From the NCBI GenBank assembly GCA_947178125.1, contig CAMWXB010000002.1, forward strand, positions 48,826 through 112,825: a stretch of DNA of 64,000 nucleotides. Reading direction: 5' to 3'. This DNA is from an uncultured Lachnospiraceae bacterium. GTDB taxonomy: Bacteria; Bacillota; Clostridia; Lachnospirales; Lachnospiraceae. Each line of letters opens with the position of its first letter. Position 1 is the first letter of the stretch. The translations under genes were made by a program, and so were the position numbers. The notes beneath the pieces were generated by a model. It did not search any database. It had not been told where the DNA came from and saw only the letters and a program-made list of their open reading frames with translations. This document shows positions 48,639-57,432 of this stretch, piece by piece.

Positions 48639-49343
48639 CTAGTTTGAATTGACCGTGCTGATGATGATCGCATCTGCGCTGACGCCGGTCTTACGGATAA
48701 CGATATCTTCTATCTGTGCGCGCTGCGCCTCCGTCAGTTCAGTTGTATTGACTACAACATCTACGCTGTCCCCGTCAATACTGACGATCGCATCCGTAAA
48801 GCCTTTGGCCTCTAACAGGATTTCGGCCGCCGTTTCCTTCTCCGCAATATCGGTCATGGAAATCATGCTGTTCACCGCTTCCTGCTTCTGTGTCTCACTG
48901 ATATTGGCATTATTAATGATTTCCAGAAGCGTCTCCTTATTCTGCGCCCTCGTCTGCTCCTTCTGCAGTTTAGCGCCGGATAATGTGGAGATTCCTGATG
49001 AAGCCGTAAAAACTGCTTCGCCCGGTGTATCATCCTCTACCGCTTCTGCCATCCCCTCATCCATAATATCCGTACCTGTCACTTCTATGTCGCTGTCCAG
49101 ACTGTAGATATCAGAAGAAGCCTGCTCGATATCCTCATCCGAAAGGTCCAACAGCGTGCTGTAGTCAATCTCCTCTTCTGTCATCGCCAGATTCCCCAAA
49201 TCGTCCGTCGCTATCTCACCGTTCACTGTCATGATTTCTTCATCCGTTACTTTCGTGCCTGCGAAATTCAGGTATCCTGCCACTGCAATCATAATTGCCA
49301 GGGCTGTGATCATTACCTGATTCTTCTTGATCATATTCTTCAA
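48639..49343 (-). CDS. spoIIIAH: Stage III sporulation protein AH
   Basis: Mother-cell component of the SpoIIIA-SpoIIQ channel; its periplasmic ring domain binds SpoIIQ. 234 residues. A basic start (MKNMIKKNQVMITALAIMIA) leads into one transmembrane helix, an acidic linker, and a C-terminal YscJ/FliF-like ring-building domain from about 130 (TRAQNKETLLEIINN, then AAEILLEAKGFTDAIVSIDG). The best start is TTG at 49343, 6 bases after GGGGAG; the ATG three codons later is too far from it. Last gene of the spoIIIA operon. Confidence 0.93.
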   Translation of the reverse strand: MKNMIKKNQVMITALAIMIAVAGYLNFAGTKVTDEEIMTVNGEIATDDLGNLAMTEEEIDYSTLLDLSDEDIEQASSDIYSLDSDIEVTGTDIMDEGMAEAVEDDTPGEAVFTASSGISTLSGAKLQKEQTRAQNKETLLEIINNANISETQKQEAVNSMISMTDIAEKETAAEILLEAKGFTDAIVSIDGDSVDVVVNTTELTEAQRAQIEDIVIRKTGVSADAIIISTVNSN

Positions 49344-49356
49344 ACCATTCTCCCCT

Positions 49357-50013
49357 TTAATTATTATTGGTTTTCATTTTTACTACTCTTATCTTATTCG
49401 CCTCGATACCAAATAATACCTGAATTGTCTCAATAATATTCTGTTTTACGATTTCGGAGTCGCCGCCCTGTGCGATCACAACGACTCCCTCTACGACAGG
49501 CTGTATGACTTTGCTCACATAAGGTACGTTCTGGCCGGCTTCATTCACCGTATAGACAGTGGCTTCCTCCTGCCGCCTCTCGGAAATCGTGCGGCTGCCA
49601 CCTTCCGCATCCGTCTCTGCCGTCTCACTGATCTGTTCGGGAACATCTTTCTCCAATACCCGTTCCTCCGATTCCTTTAACGTGATCAGAACTTCCACCT
49701 CGCCCGCGCCCTCAATGCGTGAAAGCGACTTTGTTAATTTTTCTTCCCAATAGAGCGTATAGGAAAGCGCCTCCCCTGTCCCCGCCTGCAAAACACTGTC
49801 CGATTCCTCCTGCACCTGTGCGCTTTTTTCCATTGTAACAAAATTCCTGTCCGATATACCGGACTTATTCCCGGAAGATGCAGCATCCTTTTCTTTTCCC
49901 GGAATCGCTATGACACATAACAGAATCCCAGACAATATCATGATCAGAAGCTGATCCTTCCGCAATTTCTTAACACCCGTTATTTTATCGGTCAGTTTTT
50001 TCATTTGTTCCAT
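49357..50013 (-). CDS. spoIIIAG: Stage III sporulation protein AG
   Basis: Forms the large periplasmic ring of the feeding-tube channel. 218 residues. One transmembrane helix (QLLIMILSGILLCVIAIP), then a variable linker and a ring-building domain (SLSRIEGAGEVEVLITLKES, IQPVVEGVVVIAQGG, IIETIQVLFGIEANKIRVVKM). The start at 50013 has GGAGG 8 bases upstream, inside the end of spoIIIAF. Confidence 0.93.
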   Translation of the reverse strand: MEQMKKLTDKITGVKKLRKDQLLIMILSGILLCVIAIPGKEKDAASSGNKSGISDRNFVTMEKSAQVQEESDSVLQAGTGEALSYTLYWEEKLTKSLSRIEGAGEVEVLITLKESEERVLEKDVPEQISETAETDAEGGSRTISERRQEEATVYTVNEAGQNVPYVSKVIQPVVEGVVVIAQGGDSEIVKQNIIETIQVLFGIEANKIRVVKMKTNNN

Positions 50014-50731
50014 ATACACTCACCTCCATTTTTTCCTCGTCCATGCCGAGCACGCTGCAAAAACGTTTCCGCAGCTGCTCCGCCTTCTCTTCTGTCCCTT
50101 CCATATGAGGGCTGCTGCTTTCAGACACAGAATCGGAAAATAACACATCGCTGTCCGCCGCGCCGCCAATATAAATTTTCTCAATCTGTACCTTCTCTAT
50201 TGGATTTCCTGCGTTCTTTTGCGCCTGACCATCTGCGGAACCATTTCTTTGATATACCGCGACATGCACCTTTTCCAATTCATATTGTCTAGTTCCTGTC
50301 TCTTTTTGTCTGTCAGAAGGCTTCCAGCCGGAATCCGCCCCATCCAAAAGCGTCCCGCCAGAAACTTTCATATACACCCGTACACTGGCTATCACATAAT
50401 CCTCTTCCGAAACCTCATTATTTAATTTAGATTTAATTTCATTTTCCAAACTGCTCATCACGGCATCAGCCACGGATGACGAACCGGCCGTTTCGTCTGT
50501 CAGACCTTCCGTTTCCAGCATCCGCTCCATCTCTTCCATCTGCGCATTCCAATCGATCTCCGTTCCGCTTAAAATACTGCGCAGCGGCATGACAAACTGA
50601 AGTAATATCATCATTCCTACAATGAGTTTTATATACTTTTCATATTTCTGCCCCGGTGTAAAATGAATAACGGCCTGCGCCGCGATCATAAAAATACCGA
50701 TCCGCTTGATCAATTCTATCAGTGCACTCAT
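49985..50731 (-). CDS. spoIIIAF: Stage III sporulation protein AF
   Basis: 248 residues. Two N-terminal helices (MSALIELIKRIGIFMIAAQA, LIVGMMILLQFVMPL) and an extracytoplasmic ring-like domain (ENEIKSKLNNEVSEEDYVIA, then LEKVHVAVYQRNG) ending in the KKMEVSVYG-type strand EEKMEVSVYG. A low-complexity insert at 130-145 is longer than usual. It overlaps spoIIIAE by ATGA and spoIIIAG by 29 bases. Confidence 0.92.
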   Translation of the reverse strand: MSALIELIKRIGIFMIAAQAVIHFTPGQKYEKYIKLIVGMMILLQFVMPLRSILSGTEIDWNAQMEEMERMLETEGLTDETAGSSSVADAVMSSLENEIKSKLNNEVSEEDYVIASVRVYMKVSGGTLLDGADSGWKPSDRQKETGTRQYELEKVHVAVYQRNGSADGQAQKNAGNPIEKVQIEKIYIGGAADSDVLFSDSVSESSSPHMEGTEEKAEQLRKRFCSVLGMDEEKMEVSVYGTNEKTDR

Positions 50732-51855
50732 CCTATCCCCCGATTTGTAGAGTACGCCACAATGGCAATACTGATGATAAACAGAGCGATCGCTGACAGG
50801 GCCACCTTTAACAGCATCAGGCTGCCATCCCCTATCCGATTCGCCAGATTCGTCATCCTTTTATCGCTGACAATGCCAATCAAGGCTGCTCCGGCTTTCA
50901 AAGCCCCCGACAAAAGCAGGATTTTGCATATCGGCAGAATGCAGACGAACAGCATAACAATTGTAATATAAATACCGATGCTGTTTTTAATCAGAATAGC
51001 GGAACCCGCCACCATCTCAAACATCCCCTCTGTCAGACCTCCAATACCGGGAATCATGGAAACCGCCTTTTTCAGGGCAGAGGCTTCCAGGGCATCAACG
51101 ACCGGCGATATCATCGACTGCAGCAGGCTGAATCCCGTAATGATTCCAAGTGTTATTTTAATTCCCCATCCTACCGTTTTCTGTACAAAATCCAGCAGCA
51201 GATTCAGCTTTTCTTCCATCCAGACGCCGTTGATGACACTGAGAAGGATAAATGAATAGACCATGGGCAGCAGAAGCGATAAATAGCATTTCTCAATCAA
51301 ATATACAATCATCAGAAAAAGCTGATAGTAAGCTGCCGCCGATGCCGCCCCTGCGGCCGTTCCGACTGCCAGAAGATAGGTCGGAATAAAGAGCTGCATA
51401 AAAGTTATAAGTTGATTTAACATTTCCTTTACAACCGCTGCGGTGTTTCCAAACACTTTCAGCAACCCGGCGGTCAGCAGCAGATAAATAAAATAAAAAG
51501 CGATATCCGATACCTGACGGCTTTGAAAAATATCCGCGAAATTGGAGAACAGCGCCGCGGTAATACCCAGAATCAGAATCAGCACAAAAAGCGTCCGAAC
51601 TTCCAGGAACTGGCTGCTGATCATACCTGTCAGCCCTGAAATGAGCGTTGTGACGGCTTCCTTTATTTTCCCCTGAAGGATTAAAGATAACACCTGCTTT
51701 CCATCAAACTGATACTCCGGAAACAATGCTTCAAAACGTTCTTCCACCGTGTCCATTTCCTGCCAGATCAGTTCCCCGCCGGAGGCTTGTACTTTCATCG
51801 GCCTGCTCCACACAAAACAGCCGACCATGATTACAATGGCAATCCTTTTTCCCAT
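50728..51855 (-). CDS. spoIIIAE: Stage III sporulation protein AE
   Basis: 375 residues. A signal-like N-terminus is followed by about eight hydrophobic helices, with the family segments FIPTYLLAVGTAAGAASAAAYYQ, SVINGVWMEEKLNLLLDFVQ and IPGIGGLTEGMFEMVAGSAILIKN. It is the polytopic, permease-like part of the SpoIIIA complex. Its stop overlaps the start of spoIIIAF. Confidence 0.94.
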   Translation of the reverse strand: MGKRIAIVIMVGCFVWSRPMKVQASGGELIWQEMDTVEERFEALFPEYQFDGKQVLSLILQGKIKEAVTTLISGLTGMISSQFLEVRTLFVLILILGITAALFSNFADIFQSRQVSDIAFYFIYLLLTAGLLKVFGNTAAVVKEMLNQLITFMQLFIPTYLLAVGTAAGAASAAAYYQLFLMIVYLIEKCYLSLLLPMVYSFILLSVINGVWMEEKLNLLLDFVQKTVGWGIKITLGIITGFSLLQSMISPVVDALEASALKKAVSMIPGIGGLTEGMFEMVAGSAILIKNSIGIYITIVMLFVCILPICKILLLSGALKAGAALIGIVSDKRMTNLANRIGDGSLMLLKVALSAIALFIISIAIVAYSTNRGIG

Positions 51856-51872
51856 AATACCCGTGCCCCTCT

Positions 51873-52259
51873 TCAGCCTGCTAACGCCTGAATGCTTTCC
51901 ATCAGCGTGAACAGCACCGGCATACCGATCAGCAGAATATACATCTTTCCCATCGTCTCTACCTGTCCTGCAATGCCCGCATATCCGGCATCCTTACAGA
52001 TACCGGAACAAAATTCGCAAATATAAGCCGCACCAACCGCTTTAAATAACACCGATAAGTATTGAAAATTATCTCCCAGATATCCCTGTAAATGCTCCAT
52101 TCCAGTCAGTATCCGGGTAAAATAGTTCACTGCATAAGTCAATAGCAGCAGACATACCGCAAATGCTGCATATATCCCATATTCACTCTTATAGCTTTTC
52201 AGGGGAATCGCTAATAATACGCCGAGCAGCCCTACCATGCCGATTTTTACAATATCCAT
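51873..52259 (-). CDS. spoIIIAD: Stage III sporulation protein AD
   Basis: 128 residues, hydrophobic, with VKIGMVGLLGVLLAIPLKSY, the FKAVGAAYICEFCSGICKDAGY core and MPVLFTLMESIQALAG at the end. The start at 52259 (MDIVKIGM) matches the family; the open frame extends 15 codons further with no better ribosome site. Together with SpoIIIAC it resembles secretion-system export gates. Confidence 0.92.
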   Translation of the reverse strand: MDIVKIGMVGLLGVLLAIPLKSYKSEYGIYAAFAVCLLLLTYAVNYFTRILTGMEHLQGYLGDNFQYLSVLFKAVGAAYICEFCSGICKDAGYAGIAGQVETMGKMYILLIGMPVLFTLMESIQALAG

Positions 52260-52318
52260 ACGAATACCACACCTTTTCCCATCCCATTCTTGTCCGTTTC
52301 CCAAAAATTAAATCATAA

Positions 52319-52513
52319 TTAAATCAGAAACAGATCTTGTATCATCATAAATAAATCATAGATATAGGGTACGAGCCAGGTCAGTACCAGAATCAATCCG
52401 GCAAGGCTGATGAGAAATGCGTGCTCTTCCCTGCCGCTGTGCTTTAAGATCTGACTCAGAATTGTTACCAATATGCCGACTGCCGCAATTCTGAAAATAA
52501 GACTAACACCCAT
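52319..52513 (-). CDS. spoIIIAC: Stage III sporulation protein AC
   Basis: 64 residues in two transmembrane helices (SLIFRIAAVGILVTILSQIL and EHAFLISLAGLILVLTWLVPYI), the normal length and layout of this small protein. Confidence 0.92.
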   Translation of the reverse strand: MGVSLIFRIAAVGILVTILSQILKHSGREEHAFLISLAGLILVLTWLVPYIYDLFMMIQDLFLI

Positions 52514-52543
52514 CCTATTACATACCCCTTCCCTTATGTATCC

Positions 52544-53062
52544 TTACAATAATAAAATAACAAGAAATATTCCTGCCATAACACTGATGCTCATCGTGAC
52601 TCTGGCCTGATTCTCATATCCGCTTTCCGCCTTTGCAATATGTGCCGACAGAAAATCCAGAGATTGTCCGATATCGGCCGCCTGCTGTTTTTCGTCCAGA
52701 ATGCCGAGATATTCCGGTATATTCTGCAGAATATCCTTTTCCTCCTCCCAAAGAGGCAGTTCCTTCATACATTCCCCGATCTGCTCCGCCCATATCCTGC
52801 TTAAATCGGTTCCATCATTTTCTTCCAGCTTCCGATAAATCGAAAGAAATGCAGCCCGGTACGGTTCTTCCATACATTGTCCAAAAAGCAGACAGATTTC
52901 CGGCAGGGTTCTTTTTCCATACGCCATCTCGCTCTGTATCCTGATGATCATCCGGCGAATTTCCCGAAGTTCTCTGATACGCTGCTTTTTTTCCATCACC
53001 CTGTTGAGGCCGAGACCGCTGCATCCTGCCATCAACAGCAGGATTCCTGCAAATTTGAACAT
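52544..53062 (-). CDS. spoIIIAB: Stage III sporulation protein AB
   Basis: 172 residues. An N-terminal lipoprotein-like or anchor segment (FAGILLLMAGCSGLGLNRVM), helical body with LREIRRMIIRIQSEMAYGKRTLPEI and a C-terminal helix SISVMAGIFLVILLL. It resembles GspF-type export membrane subunits in fold. Its start lies inside the end of spoIIIAA (31-base overlap), with GAGG just upstream. Confidence 0.93.
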   Translation of the reverse strand: MFKFAGILLLMAGCSGLGLNRVMEKKQRIRELREIRRMIIRIQSEMAYGKRTLPEICLLFGQCMEEPYRAAFLSIYRKLEENDGTDLSRIWAEQIGECMKELPLWEEEKDILQNIPEYLGILDEKQQAADIGQSLDFLSAHIAKAESGYENQARVTMSISVMAGIFLVILLL

Positions 53063-53997
53063 AATTTCCTCTCTCTATCATAGATTCCCGTTACAACACA
53101 CCTGTTATTTTGTTTCCCCAAAAGCAGATATCTGTCAAACAATCGTTCCTCCATGACTTCTTTCATATAGCTTTTCCGTCCCACCTCTTCCAAAGAAAAA
53201 CCATGAATCGTGGCAAGCATTTTACAACCGCACTGAATCGCCCTGTGCATCGCTTCTACATCCTCCGTACTGCCCAGTTCATCGACTGCAAGGATATCCG
53301 GTGCCATCGAACGAATCAGCATCATCATGCCCTCCCGCTTCGGACATGCATCCATCACATCCGTCCGGATGCCGATATCATTCTGCGGAATGCCGAGACA
53401 GCTTCCTGCAATTTCCGAACGTTCATCTACCAGTCCGACGTTTTTGCCCTTTCCATAGGCATTTCCTCCGGAAAAATTCCTTACGAGGTCCCGCAGCATC
53501 GTCGTTTTTCCACATCCCGGCGGCGAAATAATCAGCGTATTCAACACCTCTCCCTGCCGATAAAGATAAGGAAGCGCTTTATCGGATACCCCTTTTACTT
53601 CATGCGCGATGCGGATATTTAAATAACGTATGTATTTTATGTTGCGTATCCGCTCCTGTTCTTCCAGAATGACCTGTCCGGAAAGTCCAATCCGATGTCC
53701 GCCGCGAATCGTCATGAATCCCTGTCTGATTTCATCCGCAAAGGCATAGATAGAATAATGACATAAATGCGCAAGCACCGCTTCCAGCTCCTTTTCATCA
53801 CTGCATACTGCATGTGATATATCATCCGTCAACTCTCCCCGCGCCGAAAGAAATCTTTCCCTATTGTCCATAAGTACCGTAACGGGCTGATTGACGCGCA
53901 GGCGGATTTCCTGCAGCCTGCCGGCCCGTTCTGCCACCTTCTCCCAGCGCGGACGCATGAAGTCCGGGAAAATATGTAAAATTTCTTCTCTCTGCAT
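53032..53997 (-). CDS. spoIIIAA: Stage III sporulation protein AA (ATPase)
   Basis: 321 residues. A GspE-like cytoplasmic ATPase thought to power the channel. Walker A PPGCGKTTMLRDLVR is at 159-173, preceded by DEIRQGFMTIRGGHRIGLSG; VDERSEIAG, and the Walker B-like ILAVDELGSTEDVEAM follow with ATIHGFSLEE. The start at 53997 (MQREEILHIF) has GGGGG 8 bases upstream; the ATG at 54003 is too close to it. First gene of the spoIIIA operon. Confidence 0.95.
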   Translation of the reverse strand: MQREEILHIFPDFMRPRWEKVAERAGRLQEIRLRVNQPVTVLMDNRERFLSARGELTDDISHAVCSDEKELEAVLAHLCHYSIYAFADEIRQGFMTIRGGHRIGLSGQVILEEQERIRNIKYIRYLNIRIAHEVKGVSDKALPYLYRQGEVLNTLIISPPGCGKTTMLRDLVRNFSGGNAYGKGKNVGLVDERSEIAGSCLGIPQNDIGIRTDVMDACPKREGMMMLIRSMAPDILAVDELGSTEDVEAMHRAIQCGCKMLATIHGFSLEEVGRKSYMKEVMEERLFDRYLLLGKQNNRCVVTGIYDRERKLCSNLQESCC

Positions 53998-54017
53998 CTT
54001 CATCGCCCCCTTATCTC

Positions 54018-54046
54018 AATATATGAAACGTTGTCCAAGTTATGAC
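54018..54046 (-). promoter_or_regulatory. Sigma-E-like promoter of the spoIIIA operon
   Basis: Minus strand GTCATAA (54046-54040), 14 bases, CATATATT (54025-54018), 20 bases before the first start codon. It has the -10 and spacing of the spoIIM promoter at 13981 and fits mother-cell sigma-E, which transcribes spoIIIA in B. subtilis. Confidence 0.65.
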
Positions 54047-54061
54047 AGAATTATTTTAAAG

Positions 54062-54091
54062 AAAAAAAGACAGAACCTTTCACGTTCTGCC
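54062..54091 (-). terminator. Terminator of rarA
   Basis: GACAGAAC (54069-54076), loop CTTTCAC, GTTCTGCC (54084-54091), with one G-T pair. On the minus strand seven Ts follow (54068-54062). The hairpin covers the rarA stop codon. Confidence 0.85.
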
Positions 54092-55417
54092 TTTTTGCTT
54101 CCACTCCATGATTTCCTCAAGCCTTTCTTTCACTTTCCCTTCCGCACCCTGCTCTGTCGGATAATAATAGCGGCTGCCCCGCATAGACTCCGGCAGGCAT
54201 TCCATCCTCGTCAGCTTTTCCTCCGTATCGTGCGCGTACCGATATCCTTCTCCATAATGCAGTTCCTCCATCAGCTTCGTCGGCGCATTCCGGAGAATCA
54301 GTGGAACAGGTTCCGCAATCTTCTCCCTGACATCCTCCTTACACTTCTCACATGCCCTGTACAAAGCATTGGATTTGGGCGCCATCGCAAGATAAGTCAC
54401 CGCATGGGTCAGATGTACATCACATTCCGGCATTCCCAGAAAATGACATGCCTGATAAGCGGCTACCGCCACGGTGAGCGCATTGCTGTCCGCCATCCCC
54501 ACATCCTCACTGGCGAAACGAATCAGCCTTCTTGCGATATAAAGAGGGTTCTCCCCTCCCTCAAGCATTCTGCACATCCAGTAAATCGCCGCATCCGGGT
54601 CGCTGTTGCGCATCGACTTATGAAGGGCTGAAATCAGATTATAATGCTCTTCACCGGATTTATCATACAGAAGGGATTTCCGGTTAATGCACTGTGCCAG
54701 TCCCTCATCGTTTACCCGGATACTGCCCTCCTCTGTGATTTCTCCGTTCAGCACAACCATTTCCAGTGTGTTCAGAGCCATCCGGGCATCCCCATTCGCG
54801 AATGCGGCGACTGCTTTTAACTGTTCTAAAGAAATCTCTATCCGCTGTCCGGCAAATCCTGCCGGATTTTGCAATGCGTTCTGTAGCAGCCTGACCAAAT
54901 CCGCTTCTTCCAGCGCTTTGAGCACAAATACCCTGCATCTGGACAAAAGCGCCGCATTTACTTCAAAAGAAGGATTCTCCGTCGTCGCCCCGATCAACAG
55001 AATGCTTCCTTTCTCCACAAAAGGAAGAAAGGCGTCCTGCTGTGCCTTGTTAAAGCGATGAATCTCATCCACAAAAAGAACCGTCCGAATCCCCATTTTC
55101 CGGCCGGATTCCGCCTGATTCATCACATCCTTGATTTCCCGGATTCCGCTCGTTACCCCACTGAAATTGATAAAATCAGCTTTCGTCCGTCTCGCAATAA
55201 TGCCAGCGAGCGTTGTCTTGCCAACGCCCGGCGGCCCCCAGAATATCATGGAGGAAATCTGGTCTTTTTCAATCAGCTGTCTGAGCATCTTCCCCTGCCC
55301 GAGCAAATGTTCCTGCCCGATAAAATCCTCCAGTTCCTGCGGCCGCAGACGGCTTGCCAGCGGAACCGTCATATTTCTGCCGTCCGGCATCGCATCGAAT
55401 AGCGACATCTGTTCCAT
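54080..55417 (-). CDS. rarA: Replication-associated recombination protein A (MgsA/RarA)
   Basis: A clamp-loader-like AAA+ ATPase acting at stalled replication forks. 445 residues. The N-terminal PLASRLRPQELEDFIGQEHL precedes Walker A GPPGVGKTT (61-69) and Walker B TVLFVDEIHRFNKAQQDAFLP; sensor 1 is LIGATTENPSFEVN, and the arginine finger is in LLSRCRVF. The C-terminal tetramerisation part has ISALHKSMRNSDPDAAIYW and PKSNALYRACEKCK. The LFD at residues 6-8 resembles a clamp- or SSB-binding peptide. Single gene with its own terminator. Confidence 0.95.
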   Translation of the reverse strand: MEQMSLFDAMPDGRNMTVPLASRLRPQELEDFIGQEHLLGQGKMLRQLIEKDQISSMIFWGPPGVGKTTLAGIIARRTKADFINFSGVTSGIREIKDVMNQAESGRKMGIRTVLFVDEIHRFNKAQQDAFLPFVEKGSILLIGATTENPSFEVNAALLSRCRVFVLKALEEADLVRLLQNALQNPAGFAGQRIEISLEQLKAVAAFANGDARMALNTLEMVVLNGEITEEGSIRVNDEGLAQCINRKSLLYDKSGEEHYNLISALHKSMRNSDPDAAIYWMCRMLEGGENPLYIARRLIRFASEDVGMADSNALTVAVAAYQACHFLGMPECDVHLTHAVTYLAMAPKSNALYRACEKCKEDVREKIAEPVPLILRNAPTKLMEELHYGEGYRYAHDTEEKLTRMECLPESMRGSRYYYPTEQGAEGKVKERLEEIMEWKQKGRT

Positions 55418-55590
55418 ATTTCAATCCCTCTTCCATCCTTACTCAGCCTGTGCTGTTTGGCCAAATGAAGAATGCACGTTTAAGTTCTTCTCACACTATT
55501 TTAGCAAACATTTGTTCTGTTGTCCATTGAAACTTTTACGCTACATCACCGATAACACAAAAATTGTCAATATTATTTTTTTAAAAAATC

Positions 55591-55599
55591 TGGTATACT
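55591..55599 (+). promoter_or_regulatory. Extended -10 promoter of the PHP gene at 55634
   Basis: TGGTATACT (55591-55599) is an extended -10 box; the -35 position holds only the weak TATTAT. It starts about 35 bases before the gene. Confidence 0.45.
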
Positions 55600-55633
55600 C
55601 TTATATAGAGCAAACAAGAAAGGTAGGATTACA

Positions 55634-56422
55634 ATGAAACTGGATATGCACTGTCATACAAGAGAAGGTTCTCCTGACGGAAAGACCGCGCTTCTTGACA
55701 ATATTTCCATCCTGAAACGAAAAGGCTTCGACGGAATGCTGATTGCCGACCATAATTCATACAAAGCATACCGCTACTACAGACATCTCGATAACAAACC
55801 CGCTGATTTTACCGTTTTGTGCGGCATCGAGTATGATACGCTGGACGCCGGACATATACTGGTCATCATGCCATCCGGCCTCTGCCCAAAACTATTGGAA
55901 CTGCGCGGTATGCCGGTACTGCTTTTGATTGAAATCGTACACCGCTATGGCGGCATTCTTGGACCGGCTCATCCCTGCGGCGAGAAATTTCTCAGTATCT
56001 TCAATACAAGGCGCGGAAAAGCATTAAAAGAAAGACTAATCCGGAAATTCGACTTTATAGAAGCTTTTAACGCCTGTGAGGACGATATTTCCAACGAATG
56101 CGCCATTTCCCTCGCTTTAAAATACCATCTGCCGGGGCTGGGCGGCAGCGATTCTCACAAAGACGACTGCGTAGGACTTGGCTACACCATTTTGCAGGAA
56201 CATATTTCAAACGAATCAGAATTTATACATTATATCAAAAACGGCTCTCCAACGATTGCCGGCGGCGCCCACTATTTTCATACGACAAAAGCCAAACTCG
56301 GAAAAGCCAATAAAATTCTCGTCTATTCGTTCTGGTTCTACAACAAATTTCTGGCCGCCTTCCGCTACAAAGCGCGGAAACTGGAAGTCGCTCTGGCAAT
56401 GCGTGAAAGAAAAGCAGGGTAA
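55634..56422 (+). CDS. PHP-domain metal-dependent phosphoesterase
   Basis: 262 residues. The PHP motifs are KLDMHCHTREGSPDG (His6, His8), MLIADHNSYKAY, CGIEYDT, GPAHPCGEKF and GGSDSHKDDCVG; relatives hydrolyse 3',5'-nucleotides or histidinol phosphate. The C-terminal 40 residues are basic (KARKLEVALAMRERKAG) and hydrophobic in part (ILVYSFWFYNKFLAAF), unusual for a plain PHP enzyme. It is a single gene pointing away from rarA, with a terminator shared with the convergent gene. Confidence 0.85.
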   Translation: MKLDMHCHTREGSPDGKTALLDNISILKRKGFDGMLIADHNSYKAYRYYRHLDNKPADFTVLCGIEYDTLDAGHILVIMPSGLCPKLLELRGMPVLLLIEIVHRYGGILGPAHPCGEKFLSIFNTRRGKALKERLIRKFDFIEAFNACEDDISNECAISLALKYHLPGLGGSDSHKDDCVGLGYTILQEHISNESEFIHYIKNGSPTIAGGAHYFHTTKAKLGKANKILVYSFWFYNKFLAAFRYKARKLEVALAMRERKAG

Positions 56423-56447
56423 ATAACAGAAGTTATTTACCCTTTTT
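56417..56447. terminator. Bidirectional terminator between the PHP and CmpB-like genes
   Basis: GGGTAAATAAC (56417-56427), loop AGAA, GTTATTTACCC (56432-56442): a perfect 11-bp stem followed by TTTTT on the plus strand. It contains both stop codons. Confidence 0.85.
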
Positions 56448-57347
56448 ATCTGCAACAACGCTTTTCAATTCTTCAAACGCTTCCTTAAACTCGCCTGAAC
56501 TCATATTGGGATTGTTCCGAATCATATCCCGCTTATAAAAATCCAACATCTCTTTGTAATTTTTCCGATTTTCCATATAGATATTATAGCGGGCGCGAAG
56601 TTCTGCGATTTCATCCCGCACACTGTCCACATAAGCGCCGGGCGTCCGCTGAATCGTCTCTTTAATGCTCATAAAACGCTGCCCAAGGCTTTCCACCAGT
56701 TCGCCGGCCCGAAGTTCCCGCTCCTGCTGCTTCTGTGCCTTTTCCTCATTGTTAAAGGCGATGATGATATCCAGTCTTTTCTGCATATGTTCCAGTTCGT
56801 CTTTGGCCTTCTGCATTTTCGCCAAGATACTCCGCAAATCCAGCGCTGTCTTGAAAGAAAGCGCAAAATCCGCCACAATATAAATCGTCAAAAAGAAAGT
56901 CGCATACCCCAAAGCCACCCGCGGGATATTCAGAACGAACTGCTCAATTGGTCTATGAATCACCCGCGTCATCAGAATGGTAAAAAATCCCCATGCCAGC
57001 GTAGAGCTCAGGCAGATATGACCCTGAAAATTGAATTTCTTATTGGAATAATCCCAATATCGGATATGGAACAGCGATTCCATGAGAACACCTGTTATAT
57101 ATTCCAGCGCCGTAGCGCCGACACAACCTGCCAGATAGGTCAGAACAATATTATGCTGAAAAGGCATGGAAACAACATACATCATGATCGCACCGCTTCC
57201 ATAAATGGGGAGAAAAGGCCCCCGCATAAATCCGCGGTTGACAAATTTCCGCGTGCAGATTGAAACATAAGCAGATTCAAAACACCAACCCAAAAAACAA
57301 TAAGTATAAAAAAAGAATAACCACTGTGTCATACTATAATGAAACAT
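56433..57347 (-). CDS. CmpB-like putative ABC transporter type IV membrane protein
   Basis: 304 residues. About four transmembrane helices fill the first 180 residues (WLFFFYTYCFLGWCFESAYV, GPFLPIYGSGAIMMYV, YLAGCVGATALEYITGVLME, CLSSTLAWGFFTILM), the pattern of the CmpB/PF06541 family named putative ABC transporter permease although transport is unproven. A charged coiled-coil tail follows (about 190-290). The start at 57347 has AAGGAG 10 bases upstream; the frame extends 19 codons further with no ribosome site. Confidence 0.8.
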   Translation of the reverse strand: MFHYSMTQWLFFFYTYCFLGWCFESAYVSICTRKFVNRGFMRGPFLPIYGSGAIMMYVVSMPFQHNIVLTYLAGCVGATALEYITGVLMESLFHIRYWDYSNKKFNFQGHICLSSTLAWGFFTILMTRVIHRPIEQFVLNIPRVALGYATFFLTIYIVADFALSFKTALDLRSILAKMQKAKDELEHMQKRLDIIIAFNNEEKAQKQQERELRAGELVESLGQRFMSIKETIQRTPGAYVDSVRDEIAELRARYNIYMENRKNYKEMLDFYKRDMIRNNPNMSSGEFKEAFEELKSVVADKKGK

Positions 57348-57408
57348 CTGAAACGTACTCCTTATATCTTTTTTATCCTTCATAGCGGCAGGATATCGCA
57401 TCACAGCA

Positions 57409-57432
57409 TCTTCTATCCGATCTTCTATCCGA
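57409..57432. repeat. 12-bp direct repeat upstream of the CmpB-like gene
   Basis: ATCTTCTATCCG occurs twice in direct succession (57409-57432), covering the end of the YlmH gene. Its meaning is unknown; it may be a slippage duplication. Confidence 0.6.
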